Shown here: positions 37,252 to 46,752 of the stretch, piece by piece
How the letters are laid out: each line of letters starts with the position of its first letter
Position numbering within the stretch: position 1 is the first letter of the stretch
NCBI GenBank assembly: GCA_963727575.1
Contig: CAVSIA010000012.1
Span: forward strand, 124,001 to 188,000
Reading direction: 5' to 3'
Length of the DNA: 64,000 nt
Source of the DNA: JAHQVI01 sp963727575
GTDB taxonomy: Bacteria; Pseudomonadota; Alphaproteobacteria; Rhizobiales; Rhodomicrobiaceae
Position numbers and translations under genes: made by a program
Notes under the pieces: generated by a model
Databases searched by the model: none
The model's input: the letters and a program-made list of their open reading frames with translations, nothing else
Told to the model about the DNA's origin: nothing

Positions 37252-37284
37252 ATAAAAAATGCCCCCCTTCTTTCAAAGGGGGGC
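37252..37284 (-). terminator. Rho-independent terminator of a small reverse-strand gene
   Basis: A nine-base-pair stem GCCCCCCTT (37261-37269) / AAGGGGGGC (37276-37284) is followed, reading on the reverse strand, by ATTTTTTAT. It begins eight bases after the stop of the 46-codon gene. Confidence 0.8.
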
Positions 37285-37291
37285 ACACGTA

Positions 37292-37432
37292 TCAATCGTC
37301 GAGTACCGGGAGGCAATGCCTGAACTCATCGGGCAGAAAGCCGTCAAGCTCCGACATATGTTTCTCTGCCGCTCTGTCAAATTCCAGTGCGACAGAAGGG
37401 CAATGCGAGTAAACCCATGAGCTTAAAATCAT
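37292..37432 (-). CDS. Small protein gene (46 residues), unrecognised
   Basis: The frame starts MILSSWVYSHCPSVALEFDR, continues with AAEKHMSELDGFLPDEFRHC and ends PVLDD. The codon use (TTA, AGA, AGG, many A/T ends) differs from the GC-rich neighbours. It is acidic and has two Cys. A weak ribosome site (GGA) precedes the ATG; a strong terminator follows the stop at eight bases, which is the main reason to call it a gene. It lies in an AT-rich interval after the Crp-family gene (37761) on the same strand, though its own promoter probably lies within 37433-37560. Function unknown. Confidence 0.5.
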   Translation of the reverse strand: MILSSWVYSHCPSVALEFDRAAEKHMSELDGFLPDEFRHCLPVLDD

Positions 37433-37760
37433 CGATCCAAAATAAAACTGGATCACTAATATATACTTTCAACCTCTTGCAATGATATTGCCAAAGGCCG
37501 CCCATTATATTTTACTTCACGCCCGTTATCACTGCAACATATCTAATCTTTAGGTGGCGCTAAAGGAGAAATGCTGCTTCGCCACCTTCAGAAAATTTCC
37601 AAACAGTTAATTAAAGACGTCAATTTGTATTCTTGTTGTTAAGGGCACCTTAGCACCCTCCGTCCAGTTGTTAAGTGTGATTCGCCACAACCTGCTCCAT
37701 TCCAACACGGTTGTGACATTTTTGCAAACTCAACCTCAGACGGTAGCGCGCTCTGGGCGG
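37433..37760. other. AT-rich intergenic region
   Basis: A 328-base stretch much richer in A/T than the surroundings, with no ORF of more than 30 codons that has protein features. It holds a hairpin (37552-37587) and must hold the promoter of the 46-codon gene on the reverse strand. Confidence 0.5.
37552..37587 (+). repeat. Inverted repeat enclosing an RBS-like sequence and ATG
   Basis: AGGTGGCG (37552-37559) and CGCCACCT (37580-37587) form a perfect eight-base stem with a 20-base loop. On the plus strand the loop contains AAAGGAG and an ATG at 37571 that opens a 23-codon frame ending at a TAA near 37642. No T-run follows either strand, so this is not a terminator. It could be a structured leader or simply a protein-binding palindrome. 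Confidence 0.45.
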
Positions 37761-38471
37761 TCATTCCCCGGATGCGTCGTGAACCATGCGCTCCAGACGA
37801 GCGAAATCCTTCACGATCAGGGCCCGTCCGCGCCTTTCCAGAATGCCGATCTGCTTGAGCCGGCTGACCTCCCGCGACACCGCTTCCCGATGGGTGCTGA
37901 TCCGCCCGGCGATCTCGGAATGCGTCGGCGTCGGACTGATTTCATAATGACCGCTGCCGTCGCTGAGCGGCCGGGCCATACGCACCAGTTCGCAATGGAT
38001 TCTGTTGGTCACCGCGAGCGTGCTGAACTCCACGATCCGCGCCGTCATCGAACGCAGCAGCCCGACCAGATGGTTGAGCACCGTATTCATGAAAGCAGGG
38101 TCGTCTTCCATCAACTCGCGGAAGAAAGCGGAGGTCATGCTTAGGGTCTGGCATGGCTCGACGGCCTCCACGGTTGCCGACCGCCTGTCGCCGTCGATCG
38201 CGGAGAACTCGCCGAACAGATCGCCCGGGTCGATGCGACGGAAGTTCACCGCCTTGCCGCCGGCAGTGAAAACGATGACGCGCGCAAGTCCGGAGGTCAG
38301 CACGAACACATCGCTGAACTCTTCCGAACGCCCGACGATCTCCTGGCCCTTGGCATAGTTCAGGCGTTTGGCGCCGCGCTCGATGCGTTTCAGCGTTTCG
38401 GGCGAAACAGTGTCCAACAGGTGAGCGCCGCGGCCCGGCGGCTTCACGATCTCGAATGTGTCCCGGCTCAT
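37761..38471 (-). CDS. Crp/Fnr-family transcriptional regulator
   Basis: A 236-residue regulator with a cyclic-nucleotide-binding-like beta-barrel (residues about 30-130, including GDLFGEFSAIDGDRRSATVEAVEPC) and a winged helix-turn-helix (PTHSEIAGRISTHREAVSREVSRLKQIGILERRG, split near residue 195). REAVSR matches the DNA-recognition helix of this family. The N-terminus lacks the Cys cluster of FNR, so an iron-sulfur oxygen sensor is unlikely. The nucleotide-binding Arg and Glu (GEFSAIDGDRRSA) resemble the cAMP site. It is divergent from a class III nucleotide cyclase, which suggests a ligand-regulator pair. Confidence 0.83.
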   Translation of the reverse strand: MSRDTFEIVKPPGRGAHLLDTVSPETLKRIERGAKRLNYAKGQEIVGRSEEFSDVFVLTSGLARVIVFTAGGKAVNFRRIDPGDLFGEFSAIDGDRRSATVEAVEPCQTLSMTSAFFRELMEDDPAFMNTVLNHLVGLLRSMTARIVEFSTLAVTNRIHCELVRMARPLSDGSGHYEISPTPTHSEIAGRISTHREAVSREVSRLKQIGILERRGRALIVKDFARLERMVHDASGE

Positions 38472-38694
38472 GATGGTTTTCCCCTAATGCCCTCTATCGC
38501 ATTGTTGCTTCCGGTCCCCACCCGAACCCAAAAGCAATCCGAAACCACGCTGTGTCCGGCGTTGCCGCCGCTTCAACTCAAATTTCGATTGACAGAAAGG
38601 CGAGAAGATTGATTTCTGCAACTCTAAGTTTAGTTCCCCTGAGCAGCTCTCACACGCTTTTTCTCTTTTGTCATAAGTTTTTTACGAGGAAGCT
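38472..38694. promoter_or_regulatory. Divergent regulatory region between Crp-family gene and nucleotide cyclase
   Basis: A 223-base AT-richer interval between the starts of two divergent genes. It must contain both promoters. A TTGATT near 38612 and following A/T-rich bases could be cyclase promoter elements, but neither spacing nor sequence is convincing. The cyclase ribosome site is GAGGAAG, five bases before the ATG. No clear TGTGA-N6-TCACA palindrome is seen. Confidence 0.4.
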
Positions 38695-39729
38695 ATGGAG
38701 CGGAGATTGGCCGCAATCGTGGCGGCGGATGTCGTAAACTACAGTATCCTTATTGCCCAGAACGAGTTCGGCACATTGGGCGAGCTCAGCCGTTTGAAAG
38801 ATGAAGTTTTTGCGCCTGCAATCACACAATATAATGGACGCATCGTCCGGCTGATGGGCGACGGTTCACTCCTGGCGTTCGATAGCGCACTAAATGCTGT
38901 GAAGTTTGCGGTCGATGTACAGCGGGTCATGGCCGAGCGCAAGACCGCAATTTCCTCAGACGTTCCGATTGACTTTCGAATGGGAGCAAATCTGGGTGAT
39001 ATTGTCCATGAGAAAAATGATATTCACGGCGAGGGAATAAATGTCGCGGTACGTCTTGAGGAGCTCGCGCCCCCAGGCGGCATCTGCCTCTCCGACAGCA
39101 TTTATATGCAAACGAAGAACGCGCTGCGGGAGAATTTACTGCCCATCGGAGAGCGACATCTTAAGAACATCGCCGAACCGATCCGGGTCTGGAAGTGGCA
39201 GCCGCCGGGCGCGGCGACCGCTCACGCTGCCGCCAGCAACGCAGCCAACACGCTGCGGCATCTTCACGGGCGGCAGATCCTCGATCCCAAGGTGACGGCG
39301 CTCCTGGTCGACCTTCATATGCGGTCGGCCAAGCTCGCTCTGTCCGACGCCTTCGACGATATGCTCGACCAACCCGAGGGCGGCCGCCAGATGTCGCTCC
39401 AGGATATTCACAGCACCATCGGCGACCGGCTGACGACGGCGAGCGAACTGCTGTTTCCGGTTTCGGTCGAACGAAGCAGCAACGCCGCCAAGCCGGGACG
39501 CAGGCGGCGCGAGCCCCAGGCGCTTGGCGATTTTCTGACCGAAGCGTTCGACGGCGCCGACATGTTCTTCGCCTTCAGCATGCTCCGCCGCATCCAGGCG
39601 ATCCTGCGGTCGAACGCCACGCAGACGCGCAAACGCGCCGCTTTCATGCGCCTCGCCCACGAGTTTCTCAAGGAGCCGAAGGTGCCGGAGGTGAAGGAGG
39701 CAATCCGCTTCGCGTTTGTCGATCCCTGA
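38695..39729 (+). CDS. Class III adenylate/guanylate cyclase with an unclassified C-terminal domain
   Basis: A soluble protein of 344 residues. The N-terminal cyclase homology domain covers residues 1 to about 165: RRLAAIVAADVVNYS with metal-binding Asp12, RLMGDGSLLAF with the second metal Asp56, MGANLGDIV, and GINVAVRLEELAPPGGICLSD with the transition-state Asn and Arg. These make it a probable active enzyme, most likely adenylate cyclase. The C-terminal 170 residues, from HLHGRQILDPKVTALL, are helical and match no domain I recognise; TPR repeats, common in this class, are absent. The divergent Crp-family gene suggests a cAMP-dependent circuit. Confidence 0.82.
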   Translation: MERRLAAIVAADVVNYSILIAQNEFGTLGELSRLKDEVFAPAITQYNGRIVRLMGDGSLLAFDSALNAVKFAVDVQRVMAERKTAISSDVPIDFRMGANLGDIVHEKNDIHGEGINVAVRLEELAPPGGICLSDSIYMQTKNALRENLLPIGERHLKNIAEPIRVWKWQPPGAATAHAAASNAANTLRHLHGRQILDPKVTALLVDLHMRSAKLALSDAFDDMLDQPEGGRQMSLQDIHSTIGDRLTTASELLFPVSVERSSNAAKPGRRRREPQALGDFLTEAFDGADMFFAFSMLRRIQAILRSNATQTRKRAAFMRLAHEFLKEPKVPEVKEAIRFAFVDP

Positions 39730-39846
39730 GCCTGCATCGCCGTCCCCGCCGCGGGTCGGCACGGTACAAAGCAAAGGTCGGCCTTGAGATCGGCCGGCCG
39801 CACAGCTACAACGCTGACCAAAGGTTTCAACGTTGCGACGGTGCAC

Positions 39847-41501
<1,655 letters not shown>

Positions 41502-41505
<4 letters not shown>

Positions 41506-42095
41506 CCGCCCTTAAACGGGTCTGCGTGTTTGCCGGCTCCAGTTCCGGCACGCGCGCCTCCTATACAGCGGCGGCCGCCGGGTTGGGCCGCCTGTTGTCC
41601 GGCCGCGGGATCGGCGTTGTCTATGGCGGCGCCAGCGTCGGGCTGATGACCGCCGTCGCCGACGCCGCTTTAGCCAATGGCGGCGAGGTCATCGGTGTGA
41701 TCCCGCGCCTTCTGGTCGACCTGGAAATCGCCCATCCCGGCCTTTCGGAGCTGAAGATCGTCGGCTCGATGCACGAGCGGAAGGCCCTGATGTCGGAGCT
41801 TTCGGACGGATTTATCGCCCTGCCCGGCGCACTGGGCACGCTGGAGGAGGTCTTCGAGGTGCTGACCTGGGCCCAGCTCGGCTATCACCGCAAGCCTTGC
41901 GGACTTCTGAATGTCGAGGGCTATTACGACCGGCTGCTCGACTTTCTCGACCATACCGTGTCCGAAGGACTGCTGCGCCAGCAGAACCGCGATACGTTGC
42001 TCGTCGCGGAAAATGGCGAGATGCTGCTCGAGCAGTTCGAGACGTATGAGCCGGCGCACGTCGAAAAGTGGATCGATCGGCGGGACCAGCTGTAA
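41502..42095 (+). CDS. LOG family protein (TIGR00730; putative cytokinin riboside 5'-monophosphate phosphoribohydrolase)
   Basis: Rossmann-fold protein of 197 residues. It opens CVFAGSSSGTRASYTAAAAGLG, VVYGGASVGLMTAVADAAL, and has the conserved Arg in MHERKALM. The usual catalytic motif PGGxGTxxE appears as PGALGTLEE, an Ala replacing the second Gly; the Glu is kept. Family members cleave nucleoside monophosphates. It is translationally coupled to ettA by an ATGA overlap and converges on the DMT transporter gene. Confidence 0.85.
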
Positions 42096-42183
42096 ACCGC
42101 GATCGAATGAGACGCAGTCGCTCGCCACAAGCGCTGTCAAATCTTCGCGAGATGGCGACGGCGAAGGCTGTTACCCCGGCCCG

Positions 42184-43137
42184 CTACTCCACAGCCGCGG
42201 GTCGCTTCAATCGCCCTTTGCGCGCCAGATACCGCTCGCGCAGAATGACGATGAGGCTGGCGACCATGATGATCGCCGAACCGATCAGGATGTTCACGGT
42301 GGGAAAGTCACCGAAGATCGCCCAACCGAACAGCATCGCCCAGATCATTTGCGTGTAGTTGAAGGGCGAGACGAGAGCCGCGGGCGCATATTTGAACGCG
42401 GTCGACATGAAGATCTGCATCAGTGCGCCCGACAGGCCGAGGCCGAGCAGCAGCAGCAGTTCGCCGCGCGCGGGCATGGTCATGACGAAAGGCATGAATG
42501 GCGCGAGGATCACCGCACCGAGCAGCAGAAAATAGAAGGTCATGGTTTCCGGGCTCTCGGTCCGGCCGAGAATGCGCAGCATCAGGCCCAGCGTTGAGTT
42601 CACCAGCGCCGCCGTCAGCCCGCAGGCGACGCCGATCCCGTTCCAGCCCGCGCCGCTGCCGGGCTGCGCCACGATCAATACCCCGATGAAGCCAGCGATC
42701 ACGGCGCTCCACCGGTAGGGGCCGACATGCTCGCCGAGCACGAGAAACCCAAGGACCGGCGTGAACAGCGACGAAGCGAAGATCAGCGCCGTAGCGTCGG
42801 CCATCGGCAGCAGCGAGAAGGCCCCGAAGACCAGCAGGATGTTGAGCGTGCCGACGATCGACCGCAATGCCAGGACCTTCGGCCGGCTGCGGATTTTCAG
42901 CGTGTCCCAGCGTCCGAGCACGAGAATGGTCACGACGAAGGGCAGTAAAGCGATGGCGTTTCGCCAGAACGCTATATCGACGACATTGTGGGTTTCGCTC
43001 AGCAGCTTGGCGAACAGGCTCATGACATTGAGCGAAAAAAAAGCGGCCACAGCCGCCGCCATGCCGAACAGGGGAGAATCGTTTGAGCCCGCGCCATTCG
43101 GCGCTCCGGCAGACGAGGCCGCGTTGGTTATGGTCAT
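42184..43137 (-). CDS. DMT-family (EamA) transporter
   Basis: Inner-membrane transporter with ten hydrophobic helices and two EamA repeats (residues about 25-155 and 170-305), including ALRSIVGTLNILLVFGAFSLLPMADA split by a Pro, and the second-repeat FKYAPAALVSPFNYTQMIWA. 317 residues, intact. Exported metabolite unknown. It is a single gene convergent with the LOG gene; the start has no strong ribosome site. Confidence 0.87.
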   Translation of the reverse strand: MTITNAASSAGAPNGAGSNDSPLFGMAAAVAAFFSLNVMSLFAKLLSETHNVVDIAFWRNAIALLPFVVTILVLGRWDTLKIRSRPKVLALRSIVGTLNILLVFGAFSLLPMADATALIFASSLFTPVLGFLVLGEHVGPYRWSAVIAGFIGVLIVAQPGSGAGWNGIGVACGLTAALVNSTLGLMLRILGRTESPETMTFYFLLLGAVILAPFMPFVMTMPARGELLLLLGLGLSGALMQIFMSTAFKYAPAALVSPFNYTQMIWAMLFGWAIFGDFPTVNILIGSAIIMVASLIVILRERYLARKGRLKRPAAVE

Positions 43138-43356
43138 ACGTTAATCAGTTTGCTATCGCCGGCCGCCCCGGTCCTCAAGGCAATGAAAGACTGCTGAAAA
43201 AGTTTAGCATCTATACACTATGCCATCCTGATCCGAGGCGTTCCGCAAAAAATCGGGCGCCGGACCGGAAACAGGCGGCCCCTTGCGCCCCGCCTGGGCT
43301 TGCATTTGACCGGCAGGCGCGCCCATATTGTGGTTAGAAAAGACGAGGTACCCGCA

Positions 43357-43731
43357 ATGGCAATTCGCGAACGCCCCAAAGTGATGACTCTGACCGACTC
43401 TGCCGCGGATCGCGTCAAGGAGATCATGCAGAGCAGCCCGGACCCGGTGATCGGCCTTCGCGTGGGCGTGAAGAAGGGCGGCTGCGCCGGCATGGAATAT
43501 ACGATGGAATATGCCAGCGAGCAGCAAGCCCATGAAGAGATCGTCGAGGACAAGGGTGTGAAGATCTTCATCGAGCCCAAGGCGATCCTGTTCCTGCTCG
43601 GCACGGAGATGGATTTCCGCGTCGAAAAGCTGTCCGCCAGCTTCGTGTTCAAGAATCCGAACGAAACCAGCGCGTGCGGCTGCGGCGAGTCGGTGTCGAT
43701 CACGCCGGCGCAGATGGATTTCTCAAGCTAG
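43357..43731 (+). CDS. Iron-sulfur cluster assembly A-type carrier (SufA/IscA/ErpA-like)
   Basis: A 124-residue HesB-like carrier. The ligand cysteines are in VKKGGCAGMEY and TSACGCGESV; the family core LRVGVKKGG and DSAADRVKEIM is present. The ATG at 43357 follows GACGAGGTACCC. It stands alone after a 219-base gap that should contain its promoter; no IscR- or RirA-type box is obvious. A terminator follows. Confidence 0.87.
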   Translation: MAIRERPKVMTLTDSAADRVKEIMQSSPDPVIGLRVGVKKGGCAGMEYTMEYASEQQAHEEIVEDKGVKIFIEPKAILFLLGTEMDFRVEKLSASFVFKNPNETSACGCGESVSITPAQMDFSS

Positions 43732-43790
43732 ATCTCTCGGCTGTGGCGTCGGATTTGCTCCAGCGCCGTGTTGATCGACGAGCCGAAACG

Positions 43791-43828
43791 AAAAAAGGCT
43801 GGCGAGATGCCAGCCTTCTTCTTTTTAT
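43791..43828 (+). terminator. Bidirectional rho-independent terminator between the SufA-like gene and BA14K
   Basis: A perfect stem AAGGCTGGC (43795-43803) / GCCAGCCTT (43809-43817) with a GAGAT loop is followed on the plus strand by CTTCTTTTT. On the reverse strand it is followed by TTTTTTCG (43791-43796 are A on plus), so it can end both convergent transcripts. Confidence 0.87.
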
Positions 43829-43840
43829 ACATCCGGCCTA

Positions 43841-44251
43841 TTAGCGCAGATACGGGCAGAGCCGCTTCTCGCCGCCGTAGGTGGTGTAAAGTCCGGTGCT
43901 CGGTTCAAACGAGCGGAACCGGTCGTCACAGCGCTGCATCGCGCTCTGGGCAGCGCCTTCGCTCATGCCCTGGTTGACGAGAGCGCCGATCACGCCAAGC
44001 GCGATATAGGCGCCCGGATTCCAGTCGCCATAATGGTTATGATGACGACGCCAATGGTGACGGCGCCAGCCACGATTATGGCGGCGGCCATGCCATTCGG
44101 CCTTGATGAGATTGGAATTGCCGTCCGTCGCAATCTTCGTCTGGGCCGCAGCATTCGGCATCGCATTGGCCGTCATCGTGCCAGGAAGCGCGAACATGGC
44201 AAGACTGGCGCTGAGCGCGCCTGCGTAACCTATCTTTTTCAGATAGCTCAT
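43841..44251 (-). CDS. BA14K family secreted protein
   Basis: A 136-residue protein with a signal peptide (to about TANA, residue 30) and a middle region rich in His, Arg and Trp (WHGRRHNRGWRRHHWRRHHN), followed by a conserved C-terminal part with AAQSAMQRCDDRFRSFEPSTG and KRLCPYLR, where two Cys could pair. BA14K is a Hyphomicrobiales-restricted envelope protein family known from Brucella as an immunoreactive protein. The HRW-rich segment may bind metal or polyanions. Confidence 0.83.
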   Translation of the reverse strand: MSYLKKIGYAGALSASLAMFALPGTMTANAMPNAAAQTKIATDGNSNLIKAEWHGRRHNRGWRRHHWRRHHNHYGDWNPGAYIALGVIGALVNQGMSEGAAQSAMQRCDDRFRSFEPSTGLYTTYGGEKRLCPYLR

Positions 44252-44432
44252 GAGGTGTCCCTCCTTCTCTCTCTTAAGTTTGCGACAGTCCGGTGTGTCG
44301 AACTGCCAACGTATGAGAGGGGAACGAAAACAAGCCGGGCTAGTTCCGAATCAGTTTGTCGCGGTTTGTGTCGAACCGGCGGCCAAATGGCGGAAACCCT
44401 GTGTCAGCAAAGGGAACGGCGAGCGGGAACGG

Positions 44433-44987
44433 CTAGAACCCGTAGCCGTAGCGGATGCCCAGCCGATCCAAGCCTTCGTTGGAGTCCTGCGTATAGGCGT
44501 TGGATGTGTGCTCGAAATAGAGCGACAGGCTGGAGTGCTCGTCGAAACGGTATCCGAGTTCGGCCGGAATATGGAACAACAGCCGAGAGCCGAGCGCCTT
44601 GCGGTCCGGATCGACGGGATCGACCTCGCCGTCGTGGATGGCCCCGCCGAGGCCCACGCCGAAGAACACCCCGCCAGGCAGTTCGTACTGCCAGCGCGCA
44701 TCAACATAGGCGTGGCTGGTATCGCCCTGAGTGTTGATCGTCGCCCCGATCGCCGGCCGGATCGTGCCGCCGAAAAACAGCACGGATGGCGACAGCAGCG
44801 CCTCGACATTGATGTCAGCGCCGTCCTCTTCGCGGCGGAAACCGCTCCAAAGATCGGGAACGTCGTGATCGAGAATGCCGATTTTGAGCTCGGAGACCAG
44901 ATCCTCGGCCGACGCGGCCGGCGCAACGACCATCGCCGCCAAAGCCAGCACGGCAATGCGCGACACGTCAGAAAGGAAGGACTGCAC
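44433..44987 (-). CDS. PagL-like lipid A 3-O-deacylase (acyloxyacyl hydrolase)
   Basis: An outer-membrane beta-barrel enzyme that removes an ester-linked acyl chain from lipid A. After a signal peptide ending ASAEDL the strands are rich in alternating residues (PSVLFFGGTIRPAIGATINTQ split by Gly). The C-terminal active-site strand LYFEHTSNAY with a His-x-Ser and the following Asn/Glu (DSNEGLDRLGIRYGYGF) matches PagL. 184 residues from the GTG at 44987, which leaves a sensible signal peptide; a longer frame reaches 45098. With the Kdo cluster at 10-13.5 kb it fits lipid A remodelling. Confidence 0.78.
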   Translation of the reverse strand: MQSFLSDVSRIAVLALAAMVVAPAASAEDLVSELKIGILDHDVPDLWSGFRREEDGADINVEALLSPSVLFFGGTIRPAIGATINTQGDTSHAYVDARWQYELPGGVFFGVGLGGAIHDGEVDPVDPDRKALGSRLLFHIPAELGYRFDEHSSLSLYFEHTSNAYTQDSNEGLDRLGIRYGYGF

Positions 44988-45169
44988 CGGCTTGCCCCGA
45001 ATATTTGCCCGCCTCACCGTACAACGCACCCGAATACCCGGCAAGATGGATGCGAGGCAGATAACCGACCGGTGATACGGAGCGAGGGCGGCTGTCACAA
45101 AATAGCGTCAGTGCTATCCGTTCGGCGAGGGCGGGGCCCTGTCCTGCGATTCGCGCAGGTCTCTGGCGA

Positions 45170-45346
45170 TTACGGTGCGGAAGAACCCCGGTCGATCCGG
45201 AGACGCTCGAGCTGAGCCTCACCGATCTTGGACGGAGCCTTGCGCTTCGGGCGCAGGGCTTTGATCTGGGTCAGCGGGACGAAATGCCGCTCCCAACGCG
45301 GCCCTCCTGGCGCATCCCTCCATTCTGGCGAAAAGAGTGCGCCATC
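45170..45346 (-). pseudogene. Possible coding remnant or unstarted small gene beside cpdR
   Basis: One frame on the reverse strand reads without stop for about 58 codons, includes PEWRDAPGGPRWERHFVPL and QIKALRPKRKAPSKIGEAQL, and shows GC-rich third positions like real genes here. It has no ATG in frame; an ATG near 45346 is in the next frame. It may be the 3' end of a broken gene, or a small gene with a base error near its start. I do not recognise the family. Confidence 0.35.
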
Positions 45347-45357
45347 AAATGCGTGCG

Positions 45358-45723
45358 CTAGGCGGCGAGCAGGCGGTCGACTTCGGTGACCAGCTCTCGC
45401 AGATGCACGGGCTTGGAGAGGATGCGCGCTTCACGCGGCGCGTTGGAGTCCGGATGCAGCGCCACGGCGGCAAATCCGGTGATAAACATGATTTTCATCT
45501 CGGGCTGGAGCTCGGAGGCGCGCTTCGCCAGCTCGATGCCGTCCATTTCCGGCATGACGATATCCGTGAGCAGGAGCGTGAACTTGCGAGTTCTAAGACA
45601 TTCATAGGCTTCAGCGCCGTTCGAGAAAGAGACGACATCATAGCCCGCCCGCTCAAGCGCCTTAACCAAGAAGCGGCGCATCGATTCGTCGTCTTCGGCT
45701 AGGAGAATACAAGGTATTGTCAT
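45358..45723 (-). CDS. cpdR: CpdR-type single-domain response regulator
   Basis: A 121-residue receiver domain with no output domain. The acidic pocket is AEDDES, phosphoacceptor Asp in LLLTDIVMPEMDGIEL (residue near 54), the Thr switch in IMFITGFAAV and the Lys in SKPVHLREL. In Caulobacter and rhizobia CpdR, when unphosphorylated, recruits ClpXP to the cell pole to degrade cell-cycle regulators such as CtrA. It is a separate gene; downstream lies only a possible remnant. Confidence 0.87.
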   Translation of the reverse strand: MTIPCILLAEDDESMRRFLVKALERAGYDVVSFSNGAEAYECLRTRKFTLLLTDIVMPEMDGIELAKRASELQPEMKIMFITGFAAVALHPDSNAPREARILSKPVHLRELVTEVDRLLAA

Positions 45724-45898
45724 GCTCGCTGGCTTTCGGCTCGAGATTTACGCTACAACCCGGCGTTGCCGGAAAATTTCACATGATCTGATGTTCTCCA
45801 AACTACTCAATTCGAGGACAAAAGCGAGGGGTATCATCCAGTTAACCTTACCTATATCGGTTAATGAGAAGTGAGTCTCAACTCCTAAAATCCACACC

Positions 45899-46390
45899 CT
45901 AAACGGCGGAAGTTTGACGCATACCGATAAAATGCAACTCAAGCTTGCGCTCATGCGGTTGCGACCGGTGCTCCACGACATAGATTCCCTGCCACGCCCC
46001 AAGTGCCATCCGTCCCTCGACCACCGGGATCGACAGGTTGACGGACGTCAGCATCGCCTTGATGTGAGCGGGCATGTCGTCTGGGCCTTCGAGGAAATGC
46101 CGGTATGACGCGCTTTCCGGAGCCAGGCGGTCAAGCGCCGCCTTGAGATCGAAGCGCACGTCGGGATCGGCATTTTCCTGGATTGTAAGTGAAGCGGATG
46201 TATGGGCTATGAAGATCGTCACCAACCCGTTCACGGCGCCGATTTCCTCAAGCCATTCCTTCACTTGCGCGGTGACTTCGGTAAATCCCTGGCCCCGCGT
46301 ATGGGCCACCAGCGCGTGATTCGCCTGAGCGATGCTCGTGCTCGGATGCGGAGTGCCGCGTTGGTTTTCAGGCGTGTCTTGGTCGGTCAT
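45899..46390 (-). CDS. YjbQ/UPF0047 family protein (secondary thiamine-phosphate synthase-like)
   Basis: A 163-residue single-domain protein with the family blocks HTRGQGFTEVTAQV, GLVTIFIAHTSASLTIQENADPDVRFDL split near its centre, MPAHIKAMLTSVNLSIPVVEG, and GTWQGIYVVEHR-like GAWQGIYVVEHRSQPHERKL. Conserved His, Asp and Glu form a likely metal/active site. The family shows weak thiamine-phosphate synthase activity in vitro; the true role is not settled. Confidence 0.85.
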   Translation of the reverse strand: MTDQDTPENQRGTPHPSTSIAQANHALVAHTRGQGFTEVTAQVKEWLEEIGAVNGLVTIFIAHTSASLTIQENADPDVRFDLKAALDRLAPESASYRHFLEGPDDMPAHIKAMLTSVNLSIPVVEGRMALGAWQGIYVVEHRSQPHERKLELHFIGMRQTSAV

Positions 46391-46716
46391 TCGATCCCGG
46401 CGCAGGGCGCTTCGTTGCCGCTTTCCATTTTACCATTCCAAAATCGCGGCCATTGCTCAAGCGCGACATTACGAAATCATCCGGTTTAACGGATTGCTAA
46501 CCGCGGCGCGCTGATTGTCCGGGAACGCTGTGCCACATCGGGACGGATTTTTTATCAAAAGCTCCAATGTTTTACTGAATGTTTACTCACACAGGCAACA
46601 GTCTGAAAAGAATTGTTTGCGTCGTGTCACAGGTCAGCAATTTTCACGCTCCCGATAGCAGGCCGCGCCCTCACTTCGCATCGTCCGAAGCTTAGCCGCC
46701 GCTGGGAGGAGCTGCA
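46391..46716. other. Divergent intergenic region, promoter area of YjbQ and PodJ-like genes
   Basis: About 326 bases, relatively AT-rich between 46540 and 46640. No protein-coding frame with family features. It must carry the promoters of the reverse-strand YjbQ gene and of the plus-strand PodJ-like gene. No terminator-type hairpin is visible. Confidence 0.45.
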
Positions 46717-46752
46717 ATGCTCGCAGGTCGAGCGCATTGGGACGTGCAATGA
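46717..46752 (+). other. Eleven-codon upstream ORF overlapping the PodJ-like start
   Basis: A strong ribosome site (GGGAGGAG, six bases upstream) precedes an ATG at 46717 that opens MLAGRAHWDVQ and stops with TGA at 46750-46752. That stop overlaps the ATG of the next gene at 46749 (ATGA). This may be a translation-coupling leader peptide, or the real N-terminus joined to the large gene if one base is wrong here. Confidence 0.5.

Noticed and set aside
37113..37316. A 67-codon reverse-strand frame after the small-gene terminator
   Set aside because: It has no ribosome site, lies across a terminator, and shows no protein-like features.
37670..37690. A TGTG-N6-CACA palindrome near 37677 as a Crp site
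   Set aside because: The Crp consensus needs TGTGA-N6-TCACA, so this spacing is two bases short, and it lies beyond the 3' end of the regulator gene, not upstream of a promoter.
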